Shown here: piece after piece, positions 49,605 through 58,555 of the stretch
Layout of the letters: each line of letters opens with the position of its first letter
How positions within the stretch are numbered: position 1 is the first letter of the stretch
Assembly (NCBI RefSeq): GCF_014196845.1
Contig: NZ_JACIEM010000003.1
Coordinates: 186,001 to 250,000, forward strand
Reading direction: 5' to 3'
Origin: Aurantimonas endophytica
GTDB taxonomy: Bacteria; Pseudomonadota; Alphaproteobacteria; Rhizobiales; Rhizobiaceae
DNA length: 64,000 bases
The notes under the pieces: model-generated
Told to the model about the DNA's origin: nothing
What the model saw: only the letters and a program-made list of their open reading frames with translations
The model's database searches: none
Program-made: the position numbers and the translations under genes

Positions 49605-51110
49605 TCAGTCCGCGGCCGGATCTGCCGTCTCGCGGTGCGACCCGCTCCCTACCACGCCGCGCCAGATGGCGGCAGCAACGATCGCCAGCGTCACGGCGAT
49701 GAGGCCGAGCGCGATCGGACGGCCAAGGAAGTAGCCCAAACCGTCGGCCCGCGCCGTCGCGATCCCGACATTCTGTTCCAGCACGCCGCCCAGAATGAAG
49801 GCGAGCACGATCGGCAGGATAGGGATCCCGATGGTTCCCACGCCGATCGCCAGCAGCGCCGAGAGGAACATCACCCAGACGTCGAACAGATTGCTGTTCA
49901 CCGCATAGGCGCCGAAGATCGAGAAGAAGGCGACGAATGTCGCGATGACCGCCTTCGATACCCGCAGGAACACCGCGATGTAGCGGGCACCGTAGAGGCC
50001 GATGACCGTCATCAGCAGGTTGACGATCACGAAGCCGGTGAAGAACGTGTACATCACGTCCGGCCGGCTGGTGAACAGGAGCGGCCCGGGCTGCAGGCCG
50101 TGGAGGGTAAGCGCTCCGACGAACACCGCCGCCGCGCCGCTGCCGGGAATGCCGAGTGCCAGAAGCGGGATCAGCGATCCGCCGACATTGGCGCTGACCG
50201 AACTCTCCGCCGAGATCAGCCCGGCCTCCGAGCCGTTGCCGAACGCTTCCGGGTTCTTCGAGAGCTTGCGTTCCATCGTGTGGGCGACCAGCGGGGTCGA
50301 TTCCGGCCCCACCGCCGGCAGGATGCCGAGAAACGTTCCGATTACCGACGAGCGCAGCACATTCCAGCGGTTGCTGGCGACGATCCGTGCGACGAGGCCC
50401 GGCTGGCTCGCGCCGATGCGTCCGACGGTGCTTTCCGTGGCACCGCCGATGCTCTCGGCCGCCAGCACGATCGCCTGCGGCAGACAGAAGAACCCGACCA
50501 GCACGGCGACGATGTTGAGCCCGGAATAGAGCTGGTAGAAGCCGAAGGTGAAGCGGGCCGTCCCCTGCACCGGGTCGATGCCGATGGCGGCGATGATCAG
50601 GCCGAGAAACACGCCGGTGATGTTGGCAAGCACCGGTGTGTCGAGCATCACCACGACGATCACCAGGCTGAAGATCACCAGCGCGACATATTCCGGCGCG
50701 CCGAAGCGCAGCGCCAGCTGGGCCAGCACCGGCGTAAGGAACATCAGCGCCAGCGCCGAGATCAGCCCGCCGACCCCGGAGCTGACCGCCGACAGGCCGA
50801 GCGCCAGCGGCGCCTTGCCCTGCCGCGCCATGGCGTTGCCTTCCCAGCCGGTGACGATCGAGGCCGGCGTGCCGGGGATGTTGATGAGGATGGCCGAGAT
50901 GCTTCCGCCATAGATGGCGCCGGCGTAGATTCCCGCCAGCATGATCATGCCGTGCACCGGTTCCATCAGAAACGTCACCGGGATCAGCAGCGCGATGCCG
51001 AAGGTCGCGGTGAGGCCCGGTATCGCGCCGAAGATGATCCCGAGCACCACGCCGCATGCGGCGAACAGAATGCTCATCGGCGACAGGGCTGCGATGACTC
51101 CATCGATCAT
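49605..51110 (-). CDS. tctA: Tripartite tricarboxylate transporter large permease (TctA family)
   Basis: 501 residues with about 12 hydrophobic segments. The family motif GIIFGAIPGLTATFGIALLI near the N-terminus and GTFLGILPAVGPESTPLVAH in the second half are the two inverted-repeat ligand loops of TctA, although the second loop has Val-Gly-Pro-Glu rather than the more frequent Gly-Gly-x-x. It imports a di- or tricarboxylate with cations, working with TctB (10 bases upstream) and the periplasmic TctC. The operon is divergent from a LysR gene. Confidence 0.95.
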   Translation of the reverse strand: MIDGVIAALSPMSILFAACGVVLGIIFGAIPGLTATFGIALLIPVTFLMEPVHGMIMLAGIYAGAIYGGSISAILINIPGTPASIVTGWEGNAMARQGKAPLALGLSAVSSGVGGLISALALMFLTPVLAQLALRFGAPEYVALVIFSLVIVVVMLDTPVLANITGVFLGLIIAAIGIDPVQGTARFTFGFYQLYSGLNIVAVLVGFFCLPQAIVLAAESIGGATESTVGRIGASQPGLVARIVASNRWNVLRSSVIGTFLGILPAVGPESTPLVAHTMERKLSKNPEAFGNGSEAGLISAESSVSANVGGSLIPLLALGIPGSGAAAVFVGALTLHGLQPGPLLFTSRPDVMYTFFTGFVIVNLLMTVIGLYGARYIAVFLRVSKAVIATFVAFFSIFGAYAVNSNLFDVWVMFLSALLAIGVGTIGIPILPIVLAFILGGVLEQNVGIATARADGLGYFLGRPIALGLIAVTLAIVAAAIWRGVVGSGSHRETADPAAD

Positions 51111-51120
51111 GACGACAACC

Positions 51121-51588
51121 TCACCGCAGGCGATAGAGCAGGGTTTCGAGACTCTGGTCGAGCCACCCCTGCGGGACCGGCACGTAGAGGACGATCTTCA
51201 TCAGCACCGCGAGCACGGCGACGAACAGCGCGGTCGCCGCCGCGTCGAGCAGCGTCACCCTGCCCCGCACGATGGTCAGCGAGGCGAGCAAAGCGAGCCA
51301 CGTCGCCAGGATGAAGCCGCCATGGGGAAGCAGCATCACGTAGGCGAGCCAGACTGCGACGAAGGCGGCGACGCGCAGCGCTGCCGGCCGGGGGACGCTG
51401 AACGGCGTGTCCGACAAAGGCTGCCCCCAGCCGCGCACGGCGCGCTGCAGCGTGTAGGCAAGGGAAAACAGCAGGGCGCCGCTCGTTACCACCAGCGGAT
51501 AGACGCCGGCCGAACCCTGAATCTGCACCGCCTCCCAGGCAAGGGCGCCGGCAAGGGCGATCAGCAAACCACAAAATGCAAAGCGCAT
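51121..51588 (-). CDS. tctB: Tripartite tricarboxylate transporter small permease (TctB family)
   Basis: 155 residues with four hydrophobic segments: an N-terminal one (FAFCGLLIALAGALAWEAV), one around YPLVVTSGALLFSLAYTL, a pair in the second half (VAAFVAVWLAYVMLLPHGGF, then DAAATALFVAVLAVLMKIVL). The motif YPLVV after GSAGVYP is typical for TctB. It is the small membrane subunit partnering TctA. It stands between tctC and tctA in the usual C-B-A order. Confidence 0.93.
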   Translation of the reverse strand: MRFAFCGLLIALAGALAWEAVQIQGSAGVYPLVVTSGALLFSLAYTLQRAVRGWGQPLSDTPFSVPRPAALRVAAFVAVWLAYVMLLPHGGFILATWLALLASLTIVRGRVTLLDAAATALFVAVLAVLMKIVLYVPVPQGWLDQSLETLLYRLR

Positions 51589-51656
51589 GACGTACTCCGG
51601 CGCATGCCGGCGAACGACGACAAGGTCGTCGTCCGCCGCTAGCGCGATCGTCGTAT

Positions 51657-52646
51657 TTACTGGGAGACGCGGCCGGTCTCGGCCAGGAACGCCTTCAGCG
51701 TGTCGAAGGACTCCTGATACTGCGCCTGGGCGGCCTGCGCGCCTGCGGGTGTCAGGGTCAGGCCGGCTTCCTTGAAGGCGGCCTCGGCCTCGTCCGATTC
51801 GAGGACTTCGAGGAACGCGCTCTCCAGATAGGCCTTGCGATCCTCCGGCACGCCCGGAGAAAGGGTGAAGATCCGCGTCGCACCCCAGGCCTGCCCGCCG
51901 GCCGGCACGCCCAGCTCCGAAAGGGTCGGCGTGTCGGGAAGCATCGGATGGCGGTTGTCGCCGGTCACCGCCACGGGCTTCAGGTCGCCGGACTGCACAT
52001 ACTGCTCGATTTCCGAGTAGAAGCTCGCCGTGGCGTCCACGTCACCGGCCAAAAGCGCAACCACGCCCTGCTTGCCGCCGTCGAAGGGGATGAAGTTGAA
52101 TTCCAGATCCTTGGCGCGTTCGATGAACTCGCTGACGAAGAGGAACACGCTGTTGGGATTCATGCCGACCTGCAGCTCGGTCTCCTTGGCGTGTTCGACG
52201 ATCTCGTCGAAGGACATGGAGCCGACGTCGGACTTGGCGTTCACCACCCAGACCACCGGATCGAAGCTGATCTCGTTGATCGGCTCGAACTCCTCGATGG
52301 TAAAGGGGGCATTCTTGAGCAGGATGTCGGTGTAGAGGAACGGGTTGGCGACCACGCCGACGGTGTAGCCGTCGGCTTCCGTGTTCTTGGCAAGGCTGGT
52401 GTGGCCGACCATGCCGGCACCGCCAACGCGGTTCTCGACACGGATCGACACGCCCATCTTCTCTTCGGCGAGCTGCGCGAAGGTCCGGGCGGTCACGTCG
52501 ACGGCGCCGCCGGCCGGATACATCACCACGAGATTGATTGGCCGCTGCGGGAAGTCCGCCGGCTTTTCCTGAGCGTGGGCCTGCGTCGCCATCAGCGCGC
52601 CTGCCGCCAGAGCCAGGCCGAGCCCGCGCAAAAGCTTCGATGTCAT
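51657..52646 (-). CDS. tctC: Tripartite tricarboxylate transporter substrate-binding protein (TctC/Bug family)
   Basis: 329 residues from ATG 52646 with GGAGGAAG upstream; the longer frame to 52718 is unlikely. A signal peptide ends ATQAHAQ. The mature protein starts FPQRPINLVVMYPAGGAVDV, where the Bug family binds its carboxylate, and continues VENRVGGAGMVGHTSLAKN (the second loop). LPDTPTLSELGVP near the end is also typical. It captures an organic acid for TctAB. The gene is divergent from lysR at 52952, whose product most likely regulates it. Confidence 0.95.
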   Translation of the reverse strand: MTSKLLRGLGLALAAGALMATQAHAQEKPADFPQRPINLVVMYPAGGAVDVTARTFAQLAEEKMGVSIRVENRVGGAGMVGHTSLAKNTEADGYTVGVVANPFLYTDILLKNAPFTIEEFEPINEISFDPVVWVVNAKSDVGSMSFDEIVEHAKETELQVGMNPNSVFLFVSEFIERAKDLEFNFIPFDGGKQGVVALLAGDVDATASFYSEIEQYVQSGDLKPVAVTGDNRHPMLPDTPTLSELGVPAGGQAWGATRIFTLSPGVPEDRKAYLESAFLEVLESDEAEAAFKEAGLTLTPAGAQAAQAQYQESFDTLKAFLAETGRVSQ

Positions 52647-52951
52647 GTGTCTTCCTCCCAAGTCGTGCTCTTGCGGCACGATCACGGCGCGTTCTGGCGC
52701 CAGGAACCGTCTGCGCAAGAGCGGATGAGGCCGGGTCCGACAGACCGCGGCGCGCCTCCTCCGGCACGAGAACGGTCGCGAGCATCGCCACCCGGCTCGT
52801 TCGCACCTCGCACTATGAAGGGCTTCCCGACCGTGTCTAATTATTTTATCTGATCCTTTAAGAACGACAGCTTATCACGTCCTCCGCCCTTCGGATCCAC
52901 GGCGAGCGGCTTTCCGACGCGGGGGAAACCAGCTCACAAGGAGCATCGTTC
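52647..52951. promoter_or_regulatory. Divergent control region between tctC and a LysR gene
   Basis: 305 bases without a gene. An AT-rich island at 52836-52880 contains TAATTATTTTATCTGAT (52838-52854) and two TTATC words; a related sequence, CAATTATTTTGCTGGAT on the - strand, occurs at 53896-53880. As in most LysR systems the regulator probably binds here to control both its own gene and tctCBA. Confidence 0.55.
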
Positions 52952-53893
52952 ATGGATCGCCGGCGCCTGGAGTGTTTCGTCGCCCTTGCAGAGGAGCTGC
53001 ATTTCGGCCGCGCGGCCAGCCGCAGCGGCATCAGCCAGCCCGGTCTCAGCCAGCAGCTTCGCCAGCTCGAGGAGCAGTTGCAGGTCCAGTTGCTTCACCG
53101 CAGCAAGCGGCAGGTCTCCCTGACCCGGGCAGGCGAAGTCTTCCTCGACGAGGCGCGGAAAATCCTGCGCTCGATGTCCGCGGCGGTCGAACTGACACGG
53201 CAGACCGATGACGGGCTGATCGGTACGTTGCGCGTCGGCACGACGCCCTCCGCGCTGTTCATCACCATGCCGGAGATCCTGCTGCGTTTTCGCGCCGCCC
53301 TGCCCGAGGTGCATGTCGACGTCCAGCAGATGACGACGGACGAGCAGCTGGCGGCGCTGCGGAGCGGCGAGATCCATGTCGGCCTTCTGCATCCCCCGAT
53401 CGAGGATGAGTCGGTGCACTGCGAGGTCATTGCGGAGCTGCCGTTCAAGTTGGTGCTGTCGGAAGAGAACCCGCTGGCAAGGAAGCCGACGCTCACCCTT
53501 TCCGATCTTGCCCACGAAACCTTCATCCTGTTTCCGCGTGGGGTCGCGCCGCATGTATACGACCACCTGATCGCACTCTGCCACAATGCCGGTTTCAGCC
53601 CCCGTACGATCATCGAGATCTCGCCCGCGCAGTCGATCGTCGCCATGGCCGCCTGCAATCTCGGGGTCGGGTTTGTCGCGGCCCATGTGCAGCATTACGA
53701 TCGCGCCCTTGCGGCCTATCGCACCCTCGAATCCGCCACGCCGCGCCTCAGCGTCGCCGCCGCCTACCCACGCAAGGCTCCGGCACCCCTCGCACAGCAA
53801 TTCGTTGCGATCGGCGCGGCGGCGCTGGCGGGATACCGCGGCGAGAAGGCTCCTTCTGATAAGTCGGGATTATCAGACCATCCAGCAAAATAA
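52952..53893 (+). CDS. LysR family transcriptional regulator of the tct region
   Basis: 313 residues with AAGGAGCAT upstream. The winged helix-turn-helix is RRLECFVALAEELHFGRAAS followed by GISQPGLSQQLRQLEEQLQV, and KILRSMSAAVELT is the linker helix. The effector domain begins GTLRVGTTPSALFITMPEIL. The protein resembles BenM/CatR-type regulators of carboxylate catabolism. Its position between tctCBA (divergent) and the 2-hydroxyacid dehydrogenase operon (codirectional) suggests that it controls both. Its last codons overlap a perfect dyad that may be the operator for the downstream operon. Confidence 0.93.
   Translation: MDRRRLECFVALAEELHFGRAASRSGISQPGLSQQLRQLEEQLQVQLLHRSKRQVSLTRAGEVFLDEARKILRSMSAAVELTRQTDDGLIGTLRVGTTPSALFITMPEILLRFRAALPEVHVDVQQMTTDEQLAALRSGEIHVGLLHPPIEDESVHCEVIAELPFKLVLSEENPLARKPTLTLSDLAHETFILFPRGVAPHVYDHLIALCHNAGFSPRTIIEISPAQSIVAMAACNLGVGFVAAHVQHYDRALAAYRTLESATPRLSVAAAYPRKAPAPLAQQFVAIGAAALAGYRGEKAPSDKSGLSDHPAK
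53856..53876. promoter_or_regulatory. LysR-type dyad CTGATAA-N7-TTATCAG
   Basis: Perfect seven-base arms CTGATAA (53856-53862) and TTATCAG (53870-53876) with a seven-base spacer satisfy the T-N11-A rule for LysR boxes. It lies inside the 3' end of the lysR gene, about 80-100 bases before the 2-hydroxyacid dehydrogenase start. Confidence 0.6.
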
Positions 53894-53956
53894 TTGGACC
53901 ACATGATATTCGGCAATTAGCGTCGCGGTCTTTCGGAGGGGAGGCCGGACGACGCG

Positions 53957-54943
53957 ATGAAGATTTTCATGATCGGCGAAGCCGCCAATCACGCCGAGAA
54001 GCTGGCGGCAGGCCTCAGGGAGCCGCTCCAGATCGTCCCGCTGCCGCGCGAAGCCGCCTATTCCGATGCCTTCGACGCGCAGATCGCGCCCGAGGATGCC
54101 GTCATCTCGCTGCGCCTGAAGCGCCCTGGCGGTTTGTGTCCTGCCTTCCGGCTGCTTCATGTCCCGGGGGCGGGATTGGACGGGATCGATTTTTCCGCGT
54201 TGTCGGCCGGCACCACCGTGTGCAACGTCTTCGAGCACGAGATCCCCATCGCCGAATACGTCCTGGCAGCGATGCTGGAATGGGAGATCCGCGCCGTGGA
54301 GATGCGGCGGAGCTTCTCGCCGGAGAGCTGGCCGGACATCTATCGCCAGCGCGTGCCGCACGACGAGATCCACGGCAAGACGCTCGGCCTCATCGGTTTC
54401 GGGCGGATCGGCCGCGCCATCGCCTCCCGCGCCAAGGCCTTCGGCATGCGCATTCTGGCGCTCGATGCCTATGCGGCGGATCTCGGGCCCGCCGACCGCA
54501 TCATGCCGCCGGATCAGCTGGATCAGCTGCTCCCCGAGGTCGACTATCTCGTCCTTGCCTGCCCTCTGACGGAGGCGACGAACGGGCTGATCGGCCGCGA
54601 CCAGCTTGCGGCGATGAAGCCGAGCGCCGTGCTGATCAACATATCGCGGGCCGAGATCGCCGACGAGGCGGCGCTGTTCGAGGCGCTGTCCGGCAAGGTG
54701 ATCGGCGGCGCCTGTCTCGACGTCTGGTATCGGTATCCGACCGGGTCGGACGATCGTGTCGAGCCTTCGGCCTTCCCGTTCCACCAGCTCGAGAACGCTG
54801 TCTGCACCCCGCATTCCTCGGCCTGGACGCGCCAGCTGCCGCTGCGGCGCTACGCCTTCATGGCCGCCAATCTCGACCGGCTGGCCCGCGGCGAGGCACT
54901 TCTCAACGTCGTCCGCGCGCCCGCAGCCGAACCCGCCCAATGA
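53957..54943 (+). CDS. D-2-hydroxyacid dehydrogenase family protein
   Basis: 328 residues. The NAD-binding motif LGLIGFGRIGRAIASRAK lies in the middle, and the catalytic set is complete: Arg in NISRAEIADEAAL, the following Glu region and the His in TPHSSAWTRQLP. The N-terminal catalytic domain lacks a strong leader, so it is cytoplasmic. Members reduce or oxidise 2-keto and 2-hydroxy acids. It is the first gene of a three-gene operon with the enolase-superfamily dehydratase (17 bases on) and the maleylacetate-reductase-like gene. It could act on a 2-keto acid released by the dehydratase. Confidence 0.92.
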   Translation: MKIFMIGEAANHAEKLAAGLREPLQIVPLPREAAYSDAFDAQIAPEDAVISLRLKRPGGLCPAFRLLHVPGAGLDGIDFSALSAGTTVCNVFEHEIPIAEYVLAAMLEWEIRAVEMRRSFSPESWPDIYRQRVPHDEIHGKTLGLIGFGRIGRAIASRAKAFGMRILALDAYAADLGPADRIMPPDQLDQLLPEVDYLVLACPLTEATNGLIGRDQLAAMKPSAVLINISRAEIADEAALFEALSGKVIGGACLDVWYRYPTGSDDRVEPSAFPFHQLENAVCTPHSSAWTRQLPLRRYAFMAANLDRLARGEALLNVVRAPAAEPAQ

Positions 54944-54960
54944 CCGGAGCCGATACAAGC

Positions 54961-56151
54961 ATGTCCAGCCCGACCCCGATCCGCATCACCGGCGTGACGA
55001 CGCTCGTCGTCAACGCGGAGATGCGCAACTGGATCTTCGTCAAGGTGCAGACCGACCAGGACGGTCTCTACGGCTGGGGTGAAGCCAGCCTCAACTGGAA
55101 GACCCGCGCCGTCGCCGCGACCGTGGAGGATCTCGAGCCGCTGCTGATCGGCAAGGACCCGCGCGACATCGAGCAGATCGTCCGCATCCTGAACAAGCAC
55201 AGCTACTACAAGCTCGGCATCATCGGGGCGACCGCCATCAGCGGCATCGAGCACGCGCTCTGGGATATTTTCGGCAAGAGCGTCGGCCTGCCGGTATGGC
55301 GCCTGCTCGGCGGCCAGACGCGCAACGAGGTCCGGGTCTACACCCATCTTGGCCTCGGCGACATGCGCTCGGTCTACGAGACCTTCGACGAGGGGGCGCT
55401 GCGCGACAAGGCGCTGGCGGTGGTCGAGAAGGGCTACGACGCCCTGAAGGTCGTGTTCATCCCCTACTCTCACTACTCGGTGGACATCCCGTCGCGCCGG
55501 CACGTCGGGCGGCTGATGAAGGTCCTTCGCGAGGCGGTGGGCGAGAGCGTCGACATCATGGTCGATTTCCACGGGCGTCCCGCCACCGTTGCGGGTGCGC
55601 TGCAGTATATCGAGGAGCTGGCGCCCTACAGCCCGATGTTCTGCGAGGAGCCGGTGCAGCCGGGCGACACCCAGGCGCTGCGCATGGTCACCGAGCGCGC
55701 CAACTGCCCGATCGCCTCCGGCGAACGGCTGGTCGGCTACAAGGAATTCGAGCCGCTGTTCGAGCAGAAGGCCCTGCACATCATCCAGCCGGACCTCAAC
55801 CATACTGGCGGCATCCTCGAGGGCAAGAAGATCGCCGCCGCTGCCGAGCAGGCGATGATGGGCGTCGCGCCGCACAACCCGAACGGGCCGATCGCCGGCG
55901 CGGCGGCGCTGCACTACGACATCTCGATCCCGAACTTCGTCATCCAGGAAGAGATGTCCGGTGCCGTGCCCTGGTACGACGACGTCGTGTCGACGCCGAT
56001 GCGCCGGGTCGGCTCGGCCTGGCAGATCCCGCATGCGCCGGGCCTCGGCGTGGAGATCAACGAGGCCGAGGCCGCCAAGCACCCCTTCAAGCCGGAAGTG
56101 ATGCATACGCTGAGCGCCGTGCTCGGCGACGGCACCATCGTGGACTGGTAG
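54961..56151 (+). CDS. Mandelate racemase/muconate lactonizing enzyme family dehydratase (D-galactonate dehydratase-like)
   Basis: 396 residues from ATG 54961; the upstream open frame is a shadow. Metal ligands lie in MVDFHGRPA (Asp, with a His two residues on), MFCEEPVQPGD (Glu) and ASGERLVGYKE (Glu), and the base His is in GVAPHNPNGPIAG. The Asp-x-His arrangement is that of D-galactonate dehydratase, which dehydrates a sugar acid to a 2-keto-3-deoxy acid. Many such proteins are active on other acids or inactive, so the substrate is left open. Gene spacing implies one transcript with its two neighbours. Confidence 0.9.
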   Translation: MSSPTPIRITGVTTLVVNAEMRNWIFVKVQTDQDGLYGWGEASLNWKTRAVAATVEDLEPLLIGKDPRDIEQIVRILNKHSYYKLGIIGATAISGIEHALWDIFGKSVGLPVWRLLGGQTRNEVRVYTHLGLGDMRSVYETFDEGALRDKALAVVEKGYDALKVVFIPYSHYSVDIPSRRHVGRLMKVLREAVGESVDIMVDFHGRPATVAGALQYIEELAPYSPMFCEEPVQPGDTQALRMVTERANCPIASGERLVGYKEFEPLFEQKALHIIQPDLNHTGGILEGKKIAAAAEQAMMGVAPHNPNGPIAGAAALHYDISIPNFVIQEEMSGAVPWYDDVVSTPMRRVGSAWQIPHAPGLGVEINEAEAAKHPFKPEVMHTLSAVLGDGTIVDW

Positions 56152-56154
56152 AGC

Positions 56155-57264
56155 ATGAACCTGATCAGAAAAGTCGCGCCCACCGCCGCGCCGACGACCT
56201 TCGAGACCCCGGGCGACGTCTATAACGCCACTCCGCCCCGCATCGTCTTCGGCGCCGGTTCCGCCGGGCGGGTGGCGGACGAGGTCCGCCGGCTCGGATG
56301 CAGCCGCGCGCTGGTCGTCTCCACCCCCGGGCGCGGAGCGATGGCGCAGCGTGTCGTGGCGAGCCTTGGCGATCTCTGCGTCGGGCTGCTGGCCGAGGCG
56401 ATTTCGCAGGTACCGATCGAACTGGCGCGCTCCTGCCGGATCAAGGCGCGCGAGATGGAGGCCGACTGTCTGGTCAGCGTCGGTGGCGGCGCCTCGATCG
56501 GGCTCGGCAAGGCGATCTCGCTCGAACTTGCGCTGCCGATCATCGCCATCCCGACAACCTATTCCGGGTCGGAGGTCACGGGGTTCTGCGGCATCACCAT
56601 CGACAACGTGAAGCGCATGCACACGAGCCTGCGCATGCTGGCGGCGACGGTCATCTATGATCCGGAGCTGTCGTTGTCGCTGCCGGTCGATGTCAGCGCC
56701 GCGAGCGCGATGAACGCGCTCGCCCACTGCGTCGACGCGGTGTACGTGCCGACCGTCAACCCGATGAACGCCATGGCCGCGGCCGAGGGCGCGGGTGCCA
56801 TCACCGAGGGCCTGCGCGGTGTCGTTGCCGATCCGCGCGATCTCGGCGCCCGCACGCAGCTTCTCTACGGCGCTTATCTCGCAGGAGCGGCCCTGGCCGG
56901 CGGCTTTGCCCTGCAGCACGGCCTCGCCCATACGCTGGGCGGATCGTTCGGCGTGCCGCACGGCCTGTCGCACGCGCTCGTCCTGCCGCACGTCGCCGCC
57001 TACAATGCGCAGTTTGCCCCTGACAAGATCGGGACCCTCGAGGCGGCGCTGGCGGTGCCCTCGCTCGGCGGCGCGCTGTTCGACCTGCTCGGCGACATCG
57101 GCCTGCCGAACCGTCTGACGGATGTCGGCATCAGCGAGGCCGACATCCCGGAGATCGCCCGGATCACCGTCGAGACCGACAACGGGCTCAATCCCGGGCC
57201 CGTCACGGAAGAGGCGGTGACGCAGATCACCCTCGCGGCGCTCAGGGGCGCACGGCCGCGCTGA
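56155..57264 (+). CDS. Maleylacetate reductase-like iron-containing alcohol dehydrogenase
   Basis: 369 residues, starting three bases after the dehydratase stop. It lies in the maleylacetate reductase branch of Fe-ADH proteins: PPRIVFGAGSAGRVADEV near the N-terminus, LVSVGGGASIGLGKAISLEL for NAD, IAIPTTYSGSEVTGFCGITI for phosphate, and metal residues in LAHCVDAVY, LQHGLAHTLGG and VPHGLSHALVLPH. True enzymes reduce maleylacetate to 3-oxoadipate in (chloro)aromatic breakdown. No ring-cleavage gene is seen nearby, so it may reduce another keto acid. It converges with the Mct-like gene, 21 bases apart. Confidence 0.88.
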   Translation: MNLIRKVAPTAAPTTFETPGDVYNATPPRIVFGAGSAGRVADEVRRLGCSRALVVSTPGRGAMAQRVVASLGDLCVGLLAEAISQVPIELARSCRIKAREMEADCLVSVGGGASIGLGKAISLELALPIIAIPTTYSGSEVTGFCGITIDNVKRMHTSLRMLAATVIYDPELSLSLPVDVSAASAMNALAHCVDAVYVPTVNPMNAMAAAEGAGAITEGLRGVVADPRDLGARTQLLYGAYLAGAALAGGFALQHGLAHTLGGSFGVPHGLSHALVLPHVAAYNAQFAPDKIGTLEAALAVPSLGGALFDLLGDIGLPNRLTDVGISEADIPEIARITVETDNGLNPGPVTEEAVTQITLAALRGARPR

Positions 57265-57285
57265 GCCGCGCCGGCAGGCCCTCCC

Positions 57286-58491
57286 TCAGAGACTGACGAC
57301 GCCCTTTTCCGCGAGCCGCGCGATCTCGTGCGCGCAAAGCCCGAGACGATCGTGCAGGACCGCTTCCGTGGCGCTGCCCAGCCGCGGCGCCGGCCCCGGC
57401 TCCTGCCGCGGCACCGCGCCGAAAGCGAGGGGGCTGCCGGGCGTCAGGAACCGCCCGATCCCCGGATGATCGACCTGGCTGAACATCGGATTGGCCGTCG
57501 AGAAGCGCGGATCCTCGCCGACCAGCTGCACGAAATCCTGATACGCGCCCCAGAGCACGCCCCCGGCGTCGAGCGTCTCGCGGATCTCGGCCAGCGTGCG
57601 CCCGGCGAACCAGGGCTCGAGCACGGCCGAGATCGCATGGCGGGCGGCGAAGCGGCCGCCTTCGGTCGAAAGATCCACCGCCATCATCGGCCCGATCATC
57701 GCCAGCCGCTCCGATAGCCCCGTCGCCTTGCCGAGCGCCGCCCACTGGCGGTCGGTGATCGCCACCACCATGATCCGCCGCCCGTCTCGCGTGGCGAAAT
57801 CGTGCCCGTAGGCGCCGTAGAGATCGTTGCCGATCGGCTGGCGGCCGGCACCGTTGATTTCGACCTCGGCGGTGAAGCCGAGATTGGCCACGGTCGCCAG
57901 CATGACGTCGGCGAGCGACAGCACGACCTTCTGACCGGCCCCGGTGCGCGAGCGATGCCGCTCCGCCGCCAACAGACCCGTGGCGATGTAGAGGCCGGCG
58001 GCGATGTCCCAGACCGGCAGCACGTGATTGACGGGATCGGCCGTGGCGCCCGTCGCGAACGGCAGCCCGCTGGCGCAATTGACCGTGTAGTCGACGGCAC
58101 TCGACCCGTCCGGATTGCCGGTGAGTTGCAGCATGATCAGGTCCTGCCGGCTTTGGCGCAGCACATCGTAGTCCATCCAGCCCTTTGCCGGCAGGTTGGT
58201 GACCAGCATGCCCCGCCCCTCTCCCGGCGCGGCAATCAATGCCCGGGCGAGTTCCTGTCCCTCGGCATGGCGGAGGTCGATCGCCACGGAGCGCTTGCCC
58301 TTGTTGAGCGACGCCCAGTAGATGCTTTCGCCTGCCGCGTTCAGCGGCCAGCGGCGATAGTCGATATTGCCGCCGATCGGATCGATCCGGATCACCTCGG
58401 CGCCGAGCTGGGCAAGGGTCATGCCGCCGAGCGGCGCCGCGATGAAGGCGGAAACCTCGATCACGCAAAGATCGGTGAGAAGCGGCGTCAT
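57286..58491 (-). CDS. mct: Mesaconyl-CoA C1-C4 CoA transferase (2-methylfumaryl-CoA isomerase) family protein
   Basis: 401 residues from ATG 58491. It is a CaiB/BaiF-type protein but with the traits of the Mct subgroup: EVSAFIAAPLGGMTLAQLGA, IDPIGGNIDYRRWPLNAAGE, YWASLNKGKRSVAIDL, VDYTVNCASGLPFATG and GQKVVLSLADVMLATVANLG. By recollection of Chloroflexus Mct the match extends over the whole length. Mct moves CoA inside mesaconyl-CoA from C1 to C4 in the 3-hydroxypropionate bicycle. The methylsuccinyl-CoA dehydrogenase-like gene at 59668 would supply mesaconyl-C1-CoA. A LysR gene lies between them, all on one strand. Confidence 0.78.
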   Translation of the reverse strand: MTPLLTDLCVIEVSAFIAAPLGGMTLAQLGAEVIRIDPIGGNIDYRRWPLNAAGESIYWASLNKGKRSVAIDLRHAEGQELARALIAAPGEGRGMLVTNLPAKGWMDYDVLRQSRQDLIMLQLTGNPDGSSAVDYTVNCASGLPFATGATADPVNHVLPVWDIAAGLYIATGLLAAERHRSRTGAGQKVVLSLADVMLATVANLGFTAEVEINGAGRQPIGNDLYGAYGHDFATRDGRRIMVVAITDRQWAALGKATGLSERLAMIGPMMAVDLSTEGGRFAARHAISAVLEPWFAGRTLAEIRETLDAGGVLWGAYQDFVQLVGEDPRFSTANPMFSQVDHPGIGRFLTPGSPLAFGAVPRQEPGPAPRLGSATEAVLHDRLGLCAHEIARLAEKGVVSL

Positions 58492-58555
58492 GAGTCTCTT
58501 CCTCTTGGTGCTGTCCCCCGCGGCACTGGGGGCGGCGCGGGATCGGGCGCGGCGC

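Noticed and set aside
56155-57264. Chlorocatechol or hydroxyquinol ring-cleavage pathway
   Set aside because: A maleylacetate-reductase-like gene alone does not support it; no intradiol dioxygenase, chloromuconate cycloisomerase or dienelactone hydrolase is nearby.
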